A stretch of 18,907 nt of DNA from Candidatus Omnitrophota bacterium (GTDB lineage Bacteria > Omnitrophota > Omnitrophia > Omnitrophales > Abzuiibacteriaceae): NCBI GenBank assembly GCA_016206995.1, contig JACQQN010000029.1, positions 1 to 18,907 on the forward strand, written 5' to 3'. Every line of letters starts with the position of its first letter. Position 1 is the stretch's first letter. A model generated the notes under the pieces. It was not told the origin of the DNA. It did not search any database and worked only from the letters and a program-made list of their open reading frames with translations. The position numbers were made by a program, and so were the translations under genes. Positions 15,374 through 18,907 of the stretch are shown one piece after another.

Positions 15374-17292
15374 TAAAAATCCTCTTTCAAAATTGCTTGA
15401 ACCGTTTTAATGATTTCATCAGACTTTGCTTCAAACGCTTCTGCCCGCCCAAACCTTACCAAGCCGCAGATGTCATAAAACTCCTGGATTTTTTTAATGA
15501 TTTCCGGTGACACATTACGCGCAGACAACCTTTCTGAAACCATTTCATGCGTGAGCCCACCCGGTGACAAATTGAGTTTATCTGCAAGATATTGATTCAT
15601 CAAGCGTTCAACATCATCGAAAAAAACTTTCTGGTGCTCGCTATCACCCTTTTTTGAAAAGTGGTTCAATTTCTGAAGAAGTTTTTGCGCGTTTTTCTTT
15701 GCGAGACGATCTCGTTTTAATACAATATTCGCATTTAAAAATTGTTCCTGCCGATTTTTCACCAATAAGGTGAAGGCAATCATTGTAAGAACACCATTAA
15801 TCGTAAGAAGTAAGTAAAAAAGAAAATTCCTTGCCGGAGATCGCTGCTTGAGGCGCTCTTGAATATACCGAATGTCTTTGCCAACCACTTGCACTTCCTT
15901 TTTATCGGGAAATTGTGCTTGTCCAAGTTCTTTTGGCAGTTCAGGCAGCGGGCTCAAAGATGGGGTAACGTGAACTTGGTGAGCATCAGTCTTGAGCGTC
16001 ATGTACTGCTCCGACCTAGGATTAAAAAAGCTAAATTCAAGACCTGGAATTTCAAGCATTCCAGCCCGCTTTGGAATAAAAATGATTTCAAATACTTTTT
16101 TCCCTGCGATTGCATTATCAACTTTAAAAAATTCGCTTTTGGTATCAGCATCATACATTTTAACATCGGACGACTCTGGAATATCAGGATGCCTAAGAGT
16201 TTCCACATTTCCTTCACCCTCAATCGTCACTTGAAGCGTCACAGGTTCATTTTGTTTCACTTCTTGCTTATCAATAACCGCAGATAATCGAAATTCACCA
16301 ACCGCACCTTGAAAACTTTTTGGTTTTCCTTGCGCCGGAAGCGGCTTAACAACAACGGTAATTGGAGGCGCGGGCAAGCTTTTTTCAACTTGCCTCGCAA
16401 AGACGCCGGTTCGATTAAAGAAACTGTCGTTGAAAAATTCATCTAAAAAATTACTCGGTGTTTCGTCAATTTGAACGCTGGCTTTGCCTGATCCTGGTTT
16501 CACAATATATTCACCGGGAGCGGTTGGAAACAGCGCAAGCTTTTTCACATCGGCCCGCATGTATCGTTTTCCATTAATCACTTCAGTTTGCCGGGGATCT
16601 CGTGGCTCTAGCGGAATTTCTTCAACCCAAAACCCACTGGTTTCAGGTTCTGTTTCAAAACCTTCGAAACGTGTGTCATAACGTGTGAGCAACGAATAAG
16701 TCAGTAAAATTTGCTCATTTGAATAAACCGTTCGTTTATTCGCATTTACTCTAAGAAAAATATTGTCATCATCTGTGGGAGACACAAAAGAACTTTGCGG
16801 CTGCCTTCCAGAAGTTGGCTGAGTTGGGTAAGGCGCTGCGATTGGGGGCTGTTGTGGAAGCGGCGCGTGTTGCGCAGGCATTTGAGGAAGCAACGCGGGT
16901 TTACCCAAAACTTCGACTTGAATCGGGTCCGTTTGATACGATTTTCCGTCAATCACGATTGAGACAGGATCCAACCGAAAAACACCAACCGACTTTGGGA
17001 TCAAAACGTAATTAAACTCGACCGCTGAACTGCTTTTACCATTGATGAATGTAAAGTGCGACGCGCGGCCCGAATAAAACGTATCAAAGCCTTTGAAATT
17101 TGGAAGCCGGGGCGCAGGAATATTCCCTTTTCCATCTGAAATCCTGATGCTGAAGCCAATTTCTTGATTTTGATAGGCAGTCTGCTTATCAACTGCCGCA
17201 GACACTTTGGGATCATCAGCATAAAGCGCCGGGCTGTTAAAACAAGCCAATAAAACTGCTATTATCAGACAGATAAAGAAATTCTTCTTCAT
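15373..17292 (-). CDS. BatD-like membrane protein
   Basis: 639 residues. A signal peptide (about 1-25, ending LYA before DD) precedes a large periplasmic part of repeated beta-sandwich modules, each starting with a pattern like VDKQTAYQNQEIGF (34-47), NKRTVYSNEQILLTYSL (185-201) and DKQEVKQNEPVTLQV (341-355). A Pro/Gln-rich linker lies at about 131-170. One membrane segment (about 489-511) leads to a cytoplasmic tail with a helical segment. This is the BatD architecture (oxygen-tolerance domain family). BatD probably presents periplasmic ligands to the VWA proteins BatA/B; neither these nor MoxR lie next to it within this window. It is the first gene of the operon, behind a good promoter at 17354-17382; no standard ribosome site lies close to its ATG. 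Confidence 0.85.
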   Translation of the reverse strand: MKKNFFICLIIAVLLACFNSPALYADDPKVSAAVDKQTAYQNQEIGFSIRISDGKGNIPAPRLPNFKGFDTFYSGRASHFTFINGKSSSAVEFNYVLIPKSVGVFRLDPVSIVIDGKSYQTDPIQVEVLGKPALLPQMPAQHAPLPQQPPIAAPYPTQPTSGRQPQSSFVSPTDDDNIFLRVNANKRTVYSNEQILLTYSLLTRYDTRFEGFETEPETSGFWVEEIPLEPRDPRQTEVINGKRYMRADVKKLALFPTAPGEYIVKPGSGKASVQIDETPSNFLDEFFNDSFFNRTGVFARQVEKSLPAPPITVVVKPLPAQGKPKSFQGAVGEFRLSAVIDKQEVKQNEPVTLQVTIEGEGNVETLRHPDIPESSDVKMYDADTKSEFFKVDNAIAGKKVFEIIFIPKRAGMLEIPGLEFSFFNPRSEQYMTLKTDAHQVHVTPSLSPLPELPKELGQAQFPDKKEVQVVGKDIRYIQERLKQRSPARNFLFYLLLTINGVLTMIAFTLLVKNRQEQFLNANIVLKRDRLAKKNAQKLLQKLNHFSKKGDSEHQKVFFDDVERLMNQYLADKLNLSPGGLTHEMVSERLSARNVSPEIIKKIQEFYDICGLVRFGRAEAFEAKSDEIIKTVQAILKEDF

Positions 17293-17294
17293 AC

Positions 17295-17307
17295 ACTAAT
17301 AATTAGT
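17295..17307. repeat. Short perfect palindrome at the batD start
   Basis: ACTAAT-A-ATTAGT, a perfect inverted repeat of 6 bases with a single centre base, 2 bases before the batD ATG. It sits where the ribosome site would be expected. It could be an operator, a start-region hairpin, or chance in AT-rich DNA. Confidence 0.35.
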
Positions 17308-17316
17308 TACCTTAAA

Positions 17317-17523
17317 GTGTTCATCTATAAAAACTTAGGGGATTTTTCTGATGATTTTACTGGAAGCATTGTCAGAAGTCAATTGAAGGGTTTAGAGAAT
17401 TATGCTGGCTTTACTGCTCCAGACTGTCTGGATGCAGTTATTATTATCATCAACAACTTGCGGATTTTGAAGGGAAAAGCGCTAATCAAATTAAGTGGGA
17501 TGTATTACGAAAAAGATACTTGA
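17317..17523 (+). CDS. Possible small protein or gene remnant, unidentified
   Basis: A 68-residue frame from GTG at 17317 to TGA, the only plus-strand frame in the window that does not merely shadow a gene. The translation has a normal composition (GLENYAGFTAPDCLDAV, then KALIKLSGMYYEKDT) but I do not recognise it. No ribosome site is evident before the GTG, and the frame stays open further upstream into batD. The predicted batD promoter lies inside it. It may be the tail of a decayed gene or simply a chance open frame; I lean slightly towards remnant because nothing else explains the protein-like sequence. Confidence 0.22.
   Translation: MFIYKNLGDFSDDFTGSIVRSQLKGLENYAGFTAPDCLDAVIIIINNLRILKGKALIKLSGMYYEKDT
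17354..17382 (-). promoter_or_regulatory. Sigma70-type promoter for the batD-lepB operon
   Basis: Minus strand: -35 TTGACT (17377-17382), exactly 17 bases of spacer, -10 TAAAAT (17354-17359); each box has five of six consensus bases. Transcription would begin near 17347 and give a leader of about 55 bases before batD. It is the best promoter match seen and the only clear one before the nine-gene operon. Confidence 0.65.
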
Positions 17524-17554
17524 ATGGTGACATTTCTTTTTGAAACGCTGCAGC

Positions 17555-18907
17555 TTAAGCAGAAGATCGTGTGGCAGATCGAGTAACTAAAATCGCAACG
17601 TCGCCTGAAAATGAAGGCGTGCCAAGCAGAACCACTTGCCCGTTTGAAGAACTAACGCGCTGTCTAGGCTCGCCTTCAAATCTTCCTGTCCTGGGGTTAT
17701 AATCCCTAACTTGATAGGTGCTGGCTGGCAGAGCAAGACTCGCCTCTCCAGTGTTATCTAAGTAAACCGCATAGATTTCACCAGTGAAGCGATTGGTAGC
17801 TTCGTCGAATTTCCCCAAGCAATAGTCACCATCACCACCCAAAATGTCGAACGAGCCGGAGTTACAATAACGCATTTCGTGGAATGGAAGATTTTCGTGG
17901 AAGAAATTCAAGGCATAGCGCGTCTGGTCCCACAGTCCGCTACGTGTTGTCCAATCTTCCACTTCTAAATCGGGATATTGACCAAAGTACCATTCGACAC
18001 CACCACCTCCAGCCATATAGTTACCCCAAAGCACTTGTTTTCGAGGCGTGTCGTATGGAGCTGATCCGGCACCACTGGCCACTGGCGTTATTTCATCCAC
18101 GTTAACGACCCATGGTCTGCCGGCGTTTCGGGATGCATCAATCCATTCTATTGTTTTGCTATTACCGGAATTGTTATACAGTGATGTCCCATCAAAGTTC
18201 GGATTTGGACCATTCCCAAAGTTTGGATCGTTCAGTAATTCCGAATAGTACGTGTCCTTATGAACAACGATCATATGATCATAAGGGTCGACGCTACGAA
18301 TATAATTGGCGAACTGTCTAAGCGCCGGCGCTCCATTGTCACTTTCTTCGCCAAGGTTCCACACAATCGCTAAATGATGGCCAAATCGCGCGATAAGCTC
18401 GCGATAATAAAGCATTCGAATTGTACCTAAATTATTGCCGTCTAATACTTGATCATTTTCTGATTCCTGCGTTACCACGTGCATTTGAATCCCCATTTTA
18501 TCCATGTGTGAAAAAACAATTTCCCACTGGTCTAATTTACTAATGTCATATCGGTCACGGTCTCTGGGGCTGTAAGCGCTCGTCCATGGATAAGTATCCT
18601 CTCCATCCCCACCGTCAATGTTATAGGTAAGGAAATAAACATTGTTCATACCCTTCCCGCTGAGATAGTTCAAGGCGCCAATGATGCCTTTTCCTTTTCC
18701 ATTTTTCCAGGTTGGATCGCCGTTTTGCCAATCACCGCAATGACCACTACAATCATTCGGATCGTCATTATTAGGATTCAGCCCATAATGATGCAAGCCG
18801 TCTGCTGTGGGTGGATCGTAAGAACCTTCTTGATTGACGGTACCGTCAAATTGGAAATATCCTAAAAAGTTTTCGGGACTATCGGCTCCGCCTTTTATAA
18901 AATACTC
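17555..18907 (-). CDS. DUF5060/DUF4038-like glycoside-hydrolase-type protein, C-terminal 450 residues (cut by window edge)
   Basis: The frame is open to the window edge, so the start is missing; an internal TTG at 18796 is not a credible start because 37 more family-like residues precede it. The first visible residues EYFIKGGADSPENFLGYF resemble the entry to DUF5060 proteins. A barrel-like core follows, with two acidic candidates for catalysis: Glu187/Glu188 in WNLGEESDN and Asp271/Glu272 in VNVDEITPV (counted from the first visible residue). The last 75 or so residues form a beta-sandwich like the putative collagen-binding domain of DUF4038 (apiosidase-type) proteins. It probably acts on a polysaccharide or glycoprotein outside the cytoplasm, but the substrate is unknown and the export signal lies outside the window. 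It is separated from batD by 262 bases. Confidence 0.75.
   Translation of the reverse strand, partial: EYFIKGGADSPENFLGYFQFDGTVNQEGSYDPPTADGLHHYGLNPNNDDPNDCSGHCGDWQNGDPTWKNGKGKGIIGALNYLSGKGMNNVYFLTYNIDGGDGEDTYPWTSAYSPRDRDRYDISKLDQWEIVFSHMDKMGIQMHVVTQESENDQVLDGNNLGTIRMLYYRELIARFGHHLAIVWNLGEESDNGAPALRQFANYIRSVDPYDHMIVVHKDTYYSELLNDPNFGNGPNPNFDGTSLYNNSGNSKTIEWIDASRNAGRPWVVNVDEITPVASGAGSAPYDTPRKQVLWGNYMAGGGGVEWYFGQYPDLEVEDWTTRSGLWDQTRYALNFFHENLPFHEMRYCNSGSFDILGGDGDYCLGKFDEATNRFTGEIYAVYLDNTGEASLALPASTYQVRDYNPRTGRFEGEPRQRVSSSNGQVVLLGTPSFSGDVAILVTRSATRSSA

Larger units (their letters stand above)
17293..17554. other. Intergenic region before batD
   Basis: 262 bases. It contains the batD promoter (17354-17382), a 13-base palindrome just before batD (17295-17307) and an open plus-strand frame at 17317-17523 of unknown status. 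After the stop of the glycoside-hydrolase-like gene on the minus strand, only short palindromes (GCTGCAGC, GCTTAAGC) are seen and no clear terminator. Confidence 0.5.

Noticed and set aside
15859..16287. 142-residue plus-strand open frame inside batD
   Set aside because: It lies wholly opposite a well-supported BatD coding region, has no ribosome site and a composition typical of antisense shadow translation.
18794..18796. TTG at 18796 as the start of the glycoside-hydrolase-like gene
   Set aside because: The same frame continues open for 37 codons to the window edge with family-like sequence, so the gene is cut rather than started there.
1..18907. tRNA or rRNA genes, CRISPR arrays, insertion sequences or phage genes
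   Set aside because: I scanned for cloverleaf-like segments, regularly spaced repeats, transposase motifs and integrase motifs and saw none; coding regions fill almost the whole window.

Overview
Organism and overall character. All twenty genes I can support lie on the minus strand and form dense, largely overlapping operons; the base composition is moderately AT-rich. Signal peptides, two SPOR-domain proteins, a Bat-type membrane pair and PilZ proteins point to a Gram-negative cell. The most telling taxonomic clue is a 90-residue basic protein at 6770-7042, which resembles a small basic protein family that I recall from Chlamydiae, Verrucomicrobia and related phyla (PVC superphylum). Together with the lepA-lepB pair and the SPOR/PilZ content, this makes an Omnitrophota-like (PVC-side) bacterium my best guess. 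It is an inference, not a proven assignment.

Layout, in the direction of transcription (high to low coordinates). (1) 17555-18907: the C-terminal 450 residues of a DUF5060/DUF4038-like glycoside-hydrolase-type protein, cut by the window edge. (2) 17293-17554: a gap with a good sigma70-type promoter for the next operon and an unexplained plus-strand open frame. (3) 7855-17292: a nine-gene operon batD-batE-trpB-trpA-yqgF-M16 peptidase-rpe-lepA-lepB, with junctions from a 20-base overlap to a 6-base gap, ending in a hairpin terminator at 7831-7852. (4) 7135-7782: a short SPOR protein. (5) 4402-7042: small basic protein, GNAT acetyltransferase, long SPOR protein, PilZ protein, yajQ. (6) 4142-4401: an AT-rich intergenic region with a promoter. 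(7) 1-4141: PilZ protein, a three-domain cNMP-binding/MinD-like/patatin protein, thiolase, and the start of a 3-hydroxyacyl-CoA dehydrogenase.

How the genes work together. The large operon mixes envelope assembly (BatD/E), the last two steps of tryptophan synthesis, a pentose-phosphate enzyme, protein export (signal peptidase I), ribosome function (LepA) and quality control. It looks like a housekeeping block tied together by translational coupling rather than a pathway. The last block groups a probable c-di-GMP sensor, a cyclic-nucleotide-like/patatin lipase and two beta-oxidation-type enzymes, which suggests regulated lipid turnover. The patatin protein, whose middle domain looks like a MinD/ParA ATPase that has lost its Walker A lysine, is the most unusual item in the window. 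No RNA genes, CRISPR arrays, insertion sequences or prophage genes were seen.
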